Assembly (NCBI GenBank): GCA_035528995.1
Contig: DATKXO010000336.1
Location: 1 to 13,588, forward strand
Source of the DNA: DATKXO01 sp035528995
GTDB lineage: Bacteria; Planctomycetota; Phycisphaerae; UBA1845
Length of the DNA stretch: 13,588 nt
Direction of reading: 5' to 3'
In this document: piece by piece, positions 1 through 9,298 of the stretch
Layout of the letters: each line of letters starts with the position of its first letter
Numbering within the stretch: position 1 is the first letter of the stretch
Notes under the pieces: model-generated
Told to the model about the DNA's origin: nothing
What the model saw: only the letters and a program-made list of their open reading frames with translations
The model's database searches: none
Made by a program: the position numbers and the translations under genes

Positions 1-926
1 AGTGTAGCGACGAGGACGCCGCCCGGCGCGACGGGGCGGTTTCCCGTTCTCACCTTCTCAGTTTCCAGGTTCGCCGGGCGTTTACCTGCGGGCGCAACGG
101 AACATGGGCCGGGACGGGCGCGCGGCATAACGGGCACTATCGCAAGTGGACTGCAGACAGGGCGGCGAAATAGCCCGGAACGTGCCGCAAGGAGAGGCAG
201 GTCTCGCCCAGGCGCGGCGGGAATGAATTGCGGCCGACCTGGAGGACGGCCGGGGCCGTCCATACGGTTCTGGCCTCGTTGCGCGCTACTCGCGACATCT
301 GTGCAGGTCCTGTGCGGGTAGCGCCACTCAGGCCATGGCGCGGCGCCTCCGCCACTATGCTACACCTCGGGCGGACCCTTGCGACCGGAACCGACAGTCA
401 GGCCCCCCAGTTGCCGCTGCCACTCGCCGTTCTCCTGAGCGCGCCTGGCTCGGTTGTCGTTCTACATGTTGAAGAAAGGTTCTGCTGACCCAACGGTTCA
501 CCCCGACTGGCGTGGTCCAGGTTGGACATGCGGGGACTGCTGTCCAGCCGCTGGCAGAACGGGGATCACCCAGCCGTGTACCGCCAGCACAAATCCCCGG
601 ATGAACGACAGTCCTTGGTCCCGGCGCGCGTAGGCGGGTTACTCAAAGGTGACCCACCAGAGAAGCACTTCGACAGGGCGAGGGCATCGAGGCATCATCC
701 CAATGCCTCTCTCAGGTTGAAGTACAACAACGGGTACTGATCAGTTCATACTTGACAACGATCCGGGCCTTGGCTCGAGCGCGTTGGGTAGATGGCACGC
801 GCAGCGAGGTCTGGGCGGCGGGTCGATGCGTCGGCGATCCGGTGGAAGTGCGATCGCCCGTACCAACAGCGGTTTCGCATTTCTCAGGACAACGGCTGTG
901 CTGCGCCTACCTGAAGGAGGACTATC
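1..926. other. Long upstream region without a convincing gene
   Basis: I see no coding region here that I would defend. The open frames are short (at most 167 codons), overlap on both strands, lack good ribosome binding sites and resemble no family I know. Two inverted repeats stand out: an 8-base GC-rich arm pair at 244-251/254-261, and a 7-base arm pair GAGGCAT/ATGCCTC at 689-695/703-709 with a 7-base loop. Neither is followed by a T-run, so neither is a clear terminator. A TTGACA hexamer at 752-757 has no matching -10 box at the usual distance. The region probably contains the promoter and leader of the large gene downstream, but I cannot place the promoter. Confidence 0.5.
914..920 (+). 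promoter_or_regulatory. Ribosome binding site of the large rhs gene
   Basis: The sequence AAGGAGG lies six bases before the GTG at 927. It is a near-perfect Shine-Dalgarno match at good spacing, and it decides this GTG as the start. The product of this start also begins with a well-formed signal peptide, which independently supports the choice. Confidence 0.9.
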
Positions 927-1025
927 GTGCAACGGCAAATCGCATGCAGCGGCGGCAAACGGGTATCGATTACGGCGGGGATCTGCTCTGTCCTTATGGT
1001 GTTCGCTACTCAACCGGCTGCCGCC
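927..1025 (+). other. Signal peptide of the Rhs protein
   Basis: Residues 1-33 have arginine and lysine up to position 12, a hydrophobic core (about 13-27), and the small-residue end QPAAA before Gln34. This is a classical signal peptidase I site, with no lipobox cysteine at +1. The protein is therefore expected to leave the cytoplasm through Sec, unlike many T6SS-delivered Rhs effectors, which lack a signal peptide. Confidence 0.85.
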
Positions 1026-4000
1026 CAGCTGGACTGCTACGCCGAATCTGTGGGCAGCAACGGCGACTGCAACACGGATGGATTCGAGTCACACTGCTGG
1101 TACGATCCGCACCAGTTCGCGCCCGAGGACCCACAGGTGGCGTTTGCCTACAACAACTTCCACCTTCACATGAGTCTGGCGGAAGGGTTCGGACCTGGCG
1201 ACTACCCGCCGCGCAAGCTGGACCCCCGGCTGAGTTCACTCCCCTTGGTCTCTAACGAGGTCCGTCATTTGAACGGCCCAACGCCCCATCGCGAGCGGCC
1301 CACGCACCGGGATGTCATTGATCTGATCACCGGCGCTCCGTTGCTTCAGGCGACCGACTTTGAGCTGCCTTTCGGGGGAGCGGTGTTCCGACACATCCGA
1401 ACCTACTCACAGAACATTGCGTTTCACATGTTCCGCGAGGTGGGCCACGAGAACGGCCCGAACGAAAAGCCGATGACAACTCGCTGGGACTGGAATGGCC
1501 TGTTCTGGTCAATGGGAGAGAGCCCGATCTTCCTGATCGACGCCCAGTACGATTTCACGAAGGAGTACGAAACCGAGCCCACCCCGATAGACAAGCGATG
1601 CTACTTCCTGCCCGACGCCCACCATGCGATTCCCTTCATCTACGACGAAGTGCAGGAGCTGTACCTCGCTCCACCATGGTTTGACGCGGTTCTCAGCGAC
1701 GACGGGCAGAATCCCCCGGATTACTATTACGTCCGGCTCAGCCGCCGAAGCATCAAGTACACGATCAGAGCTTTCCGCGAGGACCTGTGGGAGATCGGCC
1801 AGGGAACCAGTGTCCACGAGCACCCTGACGACGGCGGCCTTGGCCTGCCCTACTACGGCCTGGTCGAGAGGATCGAGGACCGCTACGGCAATGCCGTCGT
1901 ATACGAGTACTGCGACACACACCACCGAGAGCAGTGCGATGTGGCGCACAGCAGTTCCTGCGTGGAGTGTTGTCAGACCTGCAACCAGAAGGGGCAGATC
2001 AAATCCATTCGGCTCGTGCGTTCCGATGATACGGTGGTTTGGACGCTGTTGTACTGCCACCGCAGTTTCGGCTACGCGATGGATTTGTTCATGTTCTTGA
2101 CGGACGGAGCTTACGAAAGCGACCTGGAAAACGGAACAATCCCGGCCGGCCTGCGAGATGACTTCGCGACGAGCGGCATTACCTTTTCGGGGAGCGAGAC
2201 CGTCGAAACTCAGACCTCGGGACTCGTATGGCTGATCCAGGACGGCGAGCTTCGCTTCACCATCGAGGACAACGAGAACTGGCCGGGCCAACTTAGGGTC
2301 TCGGAGCAGTGGGGCTGGAGGTCCACGGCCAGGAACGGAGACAACGCGGTCCACTCGATCCACGTCTACGAAGGCGACGTGGCTACCACCTCGGGTTGCC
2401 CGACGCTGCCGGCGGACGACTTCTGCCACTATCCACCCGACGCCGGCATCGCCGGACTCGACGAACTGGATGCTTTGGACTGCCAGGTGCCGGGCAACTG
2501 GGTGATTGAAGCCAAGTATCTTTACAGTGACGGCTGGGGAAGCTACCCCTGGCACACCGGACCGCCCATGTGTCCCACCAGCAAACTGTACGAGCAGAGC
2601 ATACGGGCCTCGGGCTACGGTGATACTGGCCCGATCCAACAACCGCAGAAACTCCTGAAGGTCTCCGTCACCAAGCGGACGTCGGCGGCAGGACAAGACG
2701 CCACTGAGACGCAACACACGCTGTATCGCTACTCAGACACGACTGGCCAGGAGATAGACCAGAATAACGGAGCAAGCATTCGGGCGGTGTTCGGGCCTTC
2801 GACCGTCGATGCGATTCTGGCCGCCGAACCGGACAAGACGGTCAACGACCTGTTGAACCTTCCCCCCGACGAAATCATCGACATGCCCGACCCGCAGGCC
2901 CCCGCGTCCACAAGCGGCTCCGAGTTCATCGACCTGGCGGATCTGGAGTTCAAGGACTGGCGAAACACGGATTACGACTCATTCGTCGCCGGCGACCAGG
3001 GCAGCGATGACTACAAGATGAGAGAGTTTGTAGGGATTCCCGACACGCACAGCTCGCTCCAGACCGCCGGGAAACACGCGCTGGTGGATCGTCGTGTTGG
3101 AGCCGGCAACCACGGCGCGTTTATCTACTATCGCTACATCGCCCTCCCGCCAGATGCCATCTGGGATTACTGCGGTGAGAGCTGCCCGCAGGTCAGCATG
3201 GTCCACTATCCCTATCGGTTCTGGGATCACGACGGTGCCTACGTTACCGCACCGCTCGACCACGTGTTCTGGGTCACGATCATCGACGAATACGACGAGG
3301 GGGTCTATGACAAGAACCTGGGCGACATCGACCTGAACGACGCGGTTCCGCGCAGCCGGCGCGTGGTGAAGATGAATAGCGCCGGATTCGTCTTGGTGGA
3401 CCAGATATTCAAGATGGCCGACAACGGCACGGGCGAGCTCGTCAGTCAGGAGGGATTCTCAACCGAGGAATCGTACGACTGCAAAGGGCGAGTCGTCGAG
3501 CGACGCTCCACCGGCTGGTCGGCGTGCACGCAGGAAGTGCTCAGCGAGTGCAGCCCCGAGGGAATCGGGACCAACGGGTGCTGCACGGACGCGGGGAACA
3601 CACTCTGCTGTCCGGCGGAGCAGGGCCTGATCTACATATTCCGGTACGACGACGAACCGTGCGACGTCGCTGCTGACGGATTCTGCCAATGCACGGGCAA
3701 TGGCCCTGGAGAGGTTCTGGCCGTCGGCATCAAGCAGGGCACCGAAGGGACGGTGTACTGGCTCAGCCAGGTCCAGCGGGATGAGGACCGGCCGGAACTG
3801 ATCACGGCCGAGGTTCGTTTTCGGGAGCCGACGGCGGATCTGTTGGCGGAGGTGACCACCTGCGGCGCCACGGGGGAACTGACCCAGATCGACTACGTGT
3901 TTCTCGACCCGATCGCCACGAATGGCGATCCCTCGGAGAAGCGGATCAGGCAAAAGATGATCATCCGGCCGGCGGTCCCGCTGGAATGGGGAGGCGATGC

Positions 4001-7000
4001 CCGCTACGCCGTCGATAAATCCTACTACGACGATCACGGCAATCTCGAGTGGCGAGGTGTGGGCAGCCTGGCCGACCCCGACACCCCAGGCCAGGGTGAC
4101 TTCTTCTTCCCGATCTACACCGAACACACCTCGCTCGGCCGGCTGGAGTTGCAGCGCGTGGACGCGGCCAGCAAGCCCGGCGGAGGCGGGCCGCCAAGCG
4201 GCTTCGAACGCACGGTGCCCGACTCGGACATCAACCCCCCGCTCCTACTCGATACGAACTACAACTACGACAACACGTACGGTCTGACACAGGTGCTGTA
4301 TCCGGGCGATCCGGACGGAGACCGTCGCGAGAAGCGCGTGGCCTACGTGAAGCGGGACGGCCTGCTGGAGCAATGGACGTTCGACAACATACTCGTGCCG
4401 GACGACGGGGATTTCGAGCTGCACGGCCCGGTGCAGATCAACCGGTTCGACGGCCCGAACCTGGTGTCCGCCGAACAGGTTGCGCCGGACTCCACCGACG
4501 GGGAGCCCGACGGCAAAGGGGACGAGGAGAGCTACGAGGTCGTCACCACGCTGACGCCCCAGTATGATGCGCAGGGCCGGCTGGTTGGCATGACGCGTGA
4601 CGCCCGCGGCGTGGAGGGATCAATCGGGGCCGGCATCAGTTATGACGGCTGGGGCCAGATCGCCCGGCAGCAGGCAGCCGACGGGACGATTACCCGCAAC
4701 ACCTACGACGGCCTGGGGCGGCTTCAGAAGGTCTACCGCGGCACGAACGACATACACGACATGTGGGGAACGGGGATCAGTTGCGACGAAAACGGTCTGC
4801 CGCCGGGCTGCTGCGATGAGGAGAAGCTCAATTGCAACTTCCCGGACAACCTGGTCCTGCTCGAAAGACGCTACTACGGGAACAGCGTGACGGACGCCGG
4901 CCAACTGGTCACGGTGCGCGACTACCGCGAGCGACCGGACAACCAATACAGCTGGGATGTCGGAACGGACGGCCTCCTTAACCCGGCCCCAAACGAGGAC
5001 GACATCGGCTGGACCACCCTCCACCGCTACGACTGGCGCATGCGCGAGGTCTGGATCACGCAGCGAGATGCCCAAAGCAACGGCTTGACACACACCTTAG
5101 TCTGGTACGATCACATGGACCGGGTCAGGTTCGTGGCCGAGTACGGCGACGACATGCCGGACAGCGACACGGTCAATCCCGCTCTGCTCGGACCCGAGTC
5201 CGTTTTCCCCTCGCCCAGCAGCATCCTCGGAGAGTCGCCTGCGCCACTCTCCCTCACGGAGAACGTCTACAACGCCCGCAGCCAAGTGGGAGAGGTTCGC
5301 CGGTATGACGTGACAGAAAGTGACGGCGAGACCTACACCTCCACCTTCACCTGGTGCAACCACGCCGACCAGCCGACCGAGGTCCGGGCGCCCGACAGTC
5401 TCCCCCGGCGATACGAGTACGACGCCAAGGGCCGGCAGATCCTCAGTTGGACCGAGCTCCTCGGCCAGCAGATCACCAAGACCCGGACCATCTACAACAA
5501 CGTGACCGACGTGGCCATCCTGACGATCCGCTACGAGCGAATGCACGAAGCCACCTCAAACGGCCTGAACGAGGGCAACAGCGTCATCACGTACGTGTAC
5601 AGTTGGTACGATGACGCCAACCGCCTGATCGCCACGGCCGACTTTGGCACCAACGAGGACACCTACACCACTTCGAGCGGCGACTGGCCGCTGGAGATCG
5701 GCTCCTGCGAGCCGGGGGCGGGCTGCTACGATCCGGACACCCCGCCGACCGCGGCCAGCCTCCCCGGCGCCCGCGTGACCTGCTACGAGTACGACGGCGA
5801 AGGGCGTCAGTCGAAGGTCATCGACCCCGGCGGCATCGCCACCCGGACCGAGTACGACGGCCTGGGCCGCGTGGTCATGGTCACCGAGAACGCCGACGGC
5901 GGCGCGGACGAGCAGCGCCACACGGCCTACTACTTCGACGCCAGCACGTCGGGCGGTACCGGCCAACTGACCATGGTCGCGGCCGTGGAGCCGGGCAACT
6001 TCAACGGCACGGCGGAGTGGCAGAACATCCAGTGGACGGCGACCGACGGCTCGATCCAGGTGACCAGGTACGTCTACAACGCCGTAGTCGTCCACGACGA
6101 CGACTCCGGCGAGTTGGAGGGCATCTCCAGCAACGGTGCCTGGATCGGTGCCGTGCACTATCCCGACCCGGAGACCGGACAGCCCGAAGCGACACCGTCG
6201 GTCAGGTTCCGCTACTACCCCGACGGACTGTTGGCCGAGCGGACCGACGCCCGCGGCGTCACGCTCCGCTATGAGTACGATGCGCTCGACCGCCTGGAGG
6301 CCATCCGCGTAATCGACGTGCCCGAAGGCGTGGACGCGACGGTCGAGGCGATGACGTACCAGCACACCCCCGATGGCATGGTGGCCATTGCCACCACCAT
6401 CGCCGCGGGAACGGGCACCAACGGTGTGACGCTGAACACCGCCTCCTTCGACTACGACGGTATGCGCCACCTCGAATTCGTTGACTCGGGCATCGGCTTG
6501 TCCGGGATCATCGGCTACACCTGGGAGGTGTCCACCGTGTCTTGGGACCAGTTCGATCCGCGGACTCACTCGCGATTGACGGCGATCACCTATCCCGACA
6601 TCGGCCACGCGTTCCTCGGTTACAGCTCCGCGGGTGGCATCGATGACCGGTTGAGCCGGCTGGTCGCGATCACCGACCCCCTTGACTCCGGTCATCAACT
6701 GGTATCCTATCGCTACATGGGCCTGGGACGCCTGGTCGGCATGACGCTGGGCAACGGTATCGGCATGGACTATGAGGACGGCGCACCCGGCACCGACGTG
6801 GTGGGCCTGGACCAGTTCGGCCGGGTCATCGACATCCCGTACGCGACCTCGTCCGGCACGGTCCTGCGGTACCAGTACGGCTACGACAAGCGCGGCAACC
6901 GGAAGTTCGCCCGCATCAGCGAGCACGTCGACGATCAGTCCTGGCTGTACGGCTATGATGACCTGAACCGCCTGATCCGGGCCTCACGCGGAACGCTCAA

Positions 7001-9266
7001 CTCGACCGGCGACGGCTTCATCGGGGACGATCCCGAGAGCACCACCTGGGACCTGGACATGCTGGGCAACTGGTCCGGCGACAGCGGCAGCAACGACATC
7101 AGCCTGCAGCGTTTCACCGACGCGAACGCCGACGGCGTCTACGACCAGGGCTCCGACACGCTGCTGGCCACCGACCACCACAACACCAACCAGCTCAACG
7201 AGATCGAGTCCCGCGTGATCGACGCGTTCAGCACCAACGGCGCGATCGACTTCGTCCACGACGGCGCCGGCAACCTGGTCTTCGACGGGGAGCGGTTCTA
7301 CGTCTACGACGCCTGGAACCGCCTGGTGCAGATCCACGAGCCGGGCAACCTGGCCGTGGACACCAACGGTCAGCTCACGGGCGAGCCCGGTGAGGCCATC
7401 CTGCGCTACGAGTACGACGCCCTCGGCCGCCGCGTCCGGACCATCGAGTGGGCCGGCAGCACCCTGCCCAAGGCCACCCGGCACGTCTACGGCGGCGGCC
7501 CGGAGGTCCTGGTCGAGTACGGCGAAGGCGACGACGTCGGCACCAGCGGCCCGGCCCTGACGGTCGAAAGATGGTTCCTCCACGGTGAGGCCTTCCCCGA
7601 CCCGCTGGTCATGGTCGACCGGACCGACCTGGGCGAGGCGCCGGCCGACGAGGACGAGTACCTCTACTACCTCAAGGACGCCCTGGGCTCGGTGGGCGCC
7701 CTGGCCAACCGCGTCGGCAACGTCGTCGAGCGCTACACCTACGACCCCTACGGCCGGCCGACCGTCTGGGCGGCCGACGGCAGCGACCACACGTCCGCCC
7801 TGCCGCTGACCTACTTCCACGACGCCGACCGCGACACGGACATCGACGACGCGGACCGCGACCACCTGCTGGATTGCGCCACCAACGGCCCCACCGACCC
7901 GGCCTGCGTCTTCGCCCACGACCGCGACGGCGACCACTTCATCGGGATGGACGACCTGTCGCTGTTCCTGGAGTTCGAGGACTTCGAGTCCGGCGGCACG
8001 CCGCCCCCGCCGTCCTGGCGTCGCCCGGGCCTGGTCGCGTTCGACATCGGGGCCGACAACCACATCGACCTGTTCGACGCCAACGGCTTCGCCCTCTGCT
8101 TCGCGACGACGTGCGGCGCCAGCGGCTGCGGCCCCGGCGGTTGTGAGCCCGGCGGATGCATCGAGGCCGATCTGTGCCTGTTCGTCTTCGACTCCGACGA
8201 CGACAACGACATCGACCAGACCGACTGGGCCGCGATGGCAGCTGTCCTGGGCGGGCCGGCCACCGCCCGCCTGCCCGGCGACGCGGACGCCTCCCGCTTC
8301 GGCAACCCGTTCCTCTTCACCGGCCAGCGCTACGACCCCGCGACCGGCCTGTACCACTTCTGGGCCAGAACCTACGACCCGGTCCTCGGCCGCTGGCTCC
8401 AACGCGACAAGCTCGGCGCCCTGGCCGCCTCCGGCGACGTCTCGCTGAGCAGCGGAGCCTACGGCCCGACGCTCTTCGTCGCCCAGTTCGCCCCGGGTGA
8501 TGAGTATGGCGACGGCTTCAGCCTGTATCAGTACGTGAACTCCCGTCCGATCAATGTCCTCGATCCGTACGGACTCTTCGACTGGTTCGACGAAGCCGAC
8601 GCGATCACGACAGACATTTGGGCCGGGCGAGCTGCTGCGGCTTACCACGCCATGGACCGACTCAGGCATATGGCACAGCAGGCGGCCACGACTGTCTTTT
8701 ACGCCGGCTTAGCGTACGCTGTACCGGGCGTCGGGCTTTATCTGTCAATCCAGGGGATGGCCGCGGCACTTGAAGACATTGCCTACAATGACCTGAACTG
8801 GAACAACTGCTTGTCGCTCGGGTTGAGCTTTACGGGCGCCGTCGGCTCTGCTGCTGCTCTTCCAAGCCAAGTCAGCCGCACCTTCGCTCAGCTGCGCCGC
8901 TTCGGAACAGGGATGGGGAGGGCAATCGCTCGGGGTAGAGCCGCGTACGGGCGCCTCAGAGGTAAGCCCGTCAATCTCCCTTCCGCGAGCAAGGTGACAA
9001 TCAACATGTGGGAGGTAGAATCCGGGCATATGATGGGCGGGTCGCGCCGCGGTCCAAATAGTCAGAAGGGGCTGTTCCCGGAGTACATGACTGAACAACA
9101 GGTGGAGCAGGCCGTTCGGACAGCCTATAAGAACTGTAGTAAGACGCGCACCCAGGGTGAGAGGGTGAAGTTGGTCGGCGAGGCAGATGGCTTGGTGATC
9201 GAGATGTGGCTCAACACAAGCACTAATACTATCGAGACCGCATACCCAATTGGTCTCGCTTGGTGA
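927..9266 (+). CDS. Secreted giant Rhs/YD-repeat polymorphic toxin with EF-hand insert and EndoU-like tip
   Basis: A 2779-residue protein. Residues 1-33 form a Sec signal peptide (basic start, hydrophobic core, likely cut after ATQPAAA). A DUF6531-like Rhs start lies near residues 127-165 (DVIDLITGAPLL ... FRHIRTYS). The YD shell is clearest from about 1213 (YDAQGRL) to 2290 (RYTYDPYGRP), with many YDxxGRL variants, for example at 1260 and 2163. Residues 2299-2444 are an EF-hand/dockerin-like insert. The Rhs closing motif follows (FTGQRYDPATGLYHFWARTYD near 2466-2486, ending DPYGL at 2546-2550). Residues 2551-2779 are the variable tip. In known Rhs toxins the shell encloses the tip and self-cleaves near DPxG; the same is inferred here. 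Cys-rich inserts occur at 337-352 and about 867-922. GC falls from 45/60 at 7381-7440 to 34/60 at 9121-9180, which suits a swapped-in tip. The delivery machinery is not in this window. Confidence 0.93.
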   Translation: MQRQIACSGGKRVSITAGICSVLMVFATQPAAAQLDCYAESVGSNGDCNTDGFESHCWYDPHQFAPEDPQVAFAYNNFHLHMSLAEGFGPGDYPPRKLDPRLSSLPLVSNEVRHLNGPTPHRERPTHRDVIDLITGAPLLQATDFELPFGGAVFRHIRTYSQNIAFHMFREVGHENGPNEKPMTTRWDWNGLFWSMGESPIFLIDAQYDFTKEYETEPTPIDKRCYFLPDAHHAIPFIYDEVQELYLAPPWFDAVLSDDGQNPPDYYYVRLSRRSIKYTIRAFREDLWEIGQGTSVHEHPDDGGLGLPYYGLVERIEDRYGNAVVYEYCDTHHREQCDVAHSSSCVECCQTCNQKGQIKSIRLVRSDDTVVWTLLYCHRSFGYAMDLFMFLTDGAYESDLENGTIPAGLRDDFATSGITFSGSETVETQTSGLVWLIQDGELRFTIEDNENWPGQLRVSEQWGWRSTARNGDNAVHSIHVYEGDVATTSGCPTLPADDFCHYPPDAGIAGLDELDALDCQVPGNWVIEAKYLYSDGWGSYPWHTGPPMCPTSKLYEQSIRASGYGDTGPIQQPQKLLKVSVTKRTSAAGQDATETQHTLYRYSDTTGQEIDQNNGASIRAVFGPSTVDAILAAEPDKTVNDLLNLPPDEIIDMPDPQAPASTSGSEFIDLADLEFKDWRNTDYDSFVAGDQGSDDYKMREFVGIPDTHSSLQTAGKHALVDRRVGAGNHGAFIYYRYIALPPDAIWDYCGESCPQVSMVHYPYRFWDHDGAYVTAPLDHVFWVTIIDEYDEGVYDKNLGDIDLNDAVPRSRRVVKMNSAGFVLVDQIFKMADNGTGELVSQEGFSTEESYDCKGRVVERRSTGWSACTQEVLSECSPEGIGTNGCCTDAGNTLCCPAEQGLIYIFRYDDEPCDVAADGFCQCTGNGPGEVLAVGIKQGTEGTVYWLSQVQRDEDRPELITAEVRFREPTADLLAEVTTCGATGELTQIDYVFLDPIATNGDPSEKRIRQKMIIRPAVPLEWGGDARYAVDKSYYDDHGNLEWRGVGSLADPDTPGQGDFFFPIYTEHTSLGRLELQRVDAASKPGGGGPPSGFERTVPDSDINPPLLLDTNYNYDNTYGLTQVLYPGDPDGDRREKRVAYVKRDGLLEQWTFDNILVPDDGDFELHGPVQINRFDGPNLVSAEQVAPDSTDGEPDGKGDEESYEVVTTLTPQYDAQGRLVGMTRDARGVEGSIGAGISYDGWGQIARQQAADGTITRNTYDGLGRLQKVYRGTNDIHDMWGTGISCDENGLPPGCCDEEKLNCNFPDNLVLLERRYYGNSVTDAGQLVTVRDYRERPDNQYSWDVGTDGLLNPAPNEDDIGWTTLHRYDWRMREVWITQRDAQSNGLTHTLVWYDHMDRVRFVAEYGDDMPDSDTVNPALLGPESVFPSPSSILGESPAPLSLTENVYNARSQVGEVRRYDVTESDGETYTSTFTWCNHADQPTEVRAPDSLPRRYEYDAKGRQILSWTELLGQQITKTRTIYNNVTDVAILTIRYERMHEATSNGLNEGNSVITYVYSWYDDANRLIATADFGTNEDTYTTSSGDWPLEIGSCEPGAGCYDPDTPPTAASLPGARVTCYEYDGEGRQSKVIDPGGIATRTEYDGLGRVVMVTENADGGADEQRHTAYYFDASTSGGTGQLTMVAAVEPGNFNGTAEWQNIQWTATDGSIQVTRYVYNAVVVHDDDSGELEGISSNGAWIGAVHYPDPETGQPEATPSVRFRYYPDGLLAERTDARGVTLRYEYDALDRLEAIRVIDVPEGVDATVEAMTYQHTPDGMVAIATTIAAGTGTNGVTLNTASFDYDGMRHLEFVDSGIGLSGIIGYTWEVSTVSWDQFDPRTHSRLTAITYPDIGHAFLGYSSAGGIDDRLSRLVAITDPLDSGHQLVSYRYMGLGRLVGMTLGNGIGMDYEDGAPGTDVVGLDQFGRVIDIPYATSSGTVLRYQYGYDKRGNRKFARISEHVDDQSWLYGYDDLNRLIRASRGTLNSTGDGFIGDDPESTTWDLDMLGNWSGDSGSNDISLQRFTDANADGVYDQGSDTLLATDHHNTNQLNEIESRVIDAFSTNGAIDFVHDGAGNLVFDGERFYVYDAWNRLVQIHEPGNLAVDTNGQLTGEPGEAILRYEYDALGRRVRTIEWAGSTLPKATRHVYGGGPEVLVEYGEGDDVGTSGPALTVERWFLHGEAFPDPLVMVDRTDLGEAPADEDEYLYYLKDALGSVGALANRVGNVVERYTYDPYGRPTVWAADGSDHTSALPLTYFHDADRDTDIDDADRDHLLDCATNGPTDPACVFAHDRDGDHFIGMDDLSLFLEFEDFESGGTPPPPSWRRPGLVAFDIGADNHIDLFDANGFALCFATTCGASGCGPGGCEPGGCIEADLCLFVFDSDDDNDIDQTDWAAMAAVLGGPATARLPGDADASRFGNPFLFTGQRYDPATGLYHFWARTYDPVLGRWLQRDKLGALAASGDVSLSSGAYGPTLFVAQFAPGDEYGDGFSLYQYVNSRPINVLDPYGLFDWFDEADAITTDIWAGRAAAAYHAMDRLRHMAQQAATTVFYAGLAYAVPGVGLYLSIQGMAAALEDIAYNDLNWNNCLSLGLSFTGAVGSAAALPSQVSRTFAQLRRFGTGMGRAIARGRAAYGRLRGKPVNLPSASKVTINMWEVESGHMMGGSRRGPNSQKGLFPEYMTEQQVEQAVRTAYKNCSKTRTQGERVKLVGEADGLVIEMWLNTSTNTIETAYPIGLAW
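7598..7661 (+). repeat. Repeat A, parent copy inside the main rhs gene
   Basis: This stretch encodes the Rhs segment PLVMVDRTDLGEAPADEDEY, just before the last shell strands. Near-identical DNA reappears outside any real gene at 10193-10256 and 12780-12843, at the head of each downstream orphan unit. Here it is in frame and part of a normal Rhs shell, so this is the parental copy and the other two are relics. Confidence 0.88.
7821..8258 (+). other. EF-hand/dockerin-like insert in the Rhs closing region
   Basis: Residues 2299-2444 carry four aspartate-rich loops of EF-hand spacing: DADRDTDIDD, DRDGDHFIGMDD, DIGADNHIDLFD and DSDDDNDIDQTD. A Gly/Cys-rich linker (CGASGCGPGGCEPGGC) lies before the fourth loop. 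The pattern resembles type I dockerin repeats, which bind calcium. It sits between the shell strand ending RYTYDPYGRPTVW and the closing motif NPFLFTGQRYDP, which are adjacent or nearly so in ordinary Rhs proteins, so it is an insertion. Calcium binding is inferred from the motif only. Cohesin binding is uncertain because the loops are irregular for a true dockerin. Confidence 0.75.
7896..8375 (+). repeat. Block B, parent copy (EF-hand insert through the Rhs closing motif)
   Basis: This 480-base stretch aligns without gaps to 10707-11186. By eye I count 28 mismatches (about 94% identity), and the first 91 bases are identical. Similarity at DNA level ends right after the codons for ARTY. Past that point the two proteins still share the Rhs closing pattern (GRWxQRDKLG ... 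DPYGL) but the DNA has diverged. The offset of 2811 bases is a multiple of three, so both copies are in the same frame. Confidence 0.92.
8577..9263 (+). other. Variable toxin tip of the main Rhs protein, EndoU/BECR-like RNase candidate
   Basis: Residues 2551-2779 follow DPYGL. The first half has a hydrophobic stretch at about 2586-2615, possibly for entry into the target cell or packing in the shell. The last ~90 residues contain GHMMGG (His2701), FPEYMTE (from Phe2717), an amphipathic helix ending AYKN, then LVGEADGLVIEMWLN and a terminal TIETAYP (Tyr2773). This order (His, FPxxMT, helix, two strands, T-AYP near the end) matches what I recall of the bacterial EndoU family (PF14436) and related BECR-fold RNases. 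Only one His is visible in this half, whereas EndoU normally uses two, so the exact family and activity are uncertain. Other BECR toxins fit equally well. Confidence 0.55.
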
Positions 9267-9298
9267 ATGGATGGGCGTCCCTTGGTGAGGGCGGGCGG

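Noticed and set aside
640..660. TTACTCAAAGGTGACCCACC, reminiscent of terminal repeats of some IS21-type elements
   Set aside because: There is only one copy, with no partner end and no transposase nearby. The likeness is from memory and too weak to call.
522..740. Small open frame of 72 codons upstream of the rhs gene
   Set aside because: It has no ribosome binding site, no family resemblance and an ordinary chance length for this GC content.
752..757. TTGACA as a -35 promoter box
   Set aside because: There is no acceptable -10 hexamer 16-18 bases downstream, and it lies 170 bases before the start codon.
5556..6926. Long reverse-strand open frame (456 codons), with similar ones at 1509-2717 and 6984-8669
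   Set aside because: These lie opposite the rhs gene. Their sequences are Val/Gly/Arg-rich low-complexity shadows produced by GC-rich codons on the plus strand, and none has a domain.
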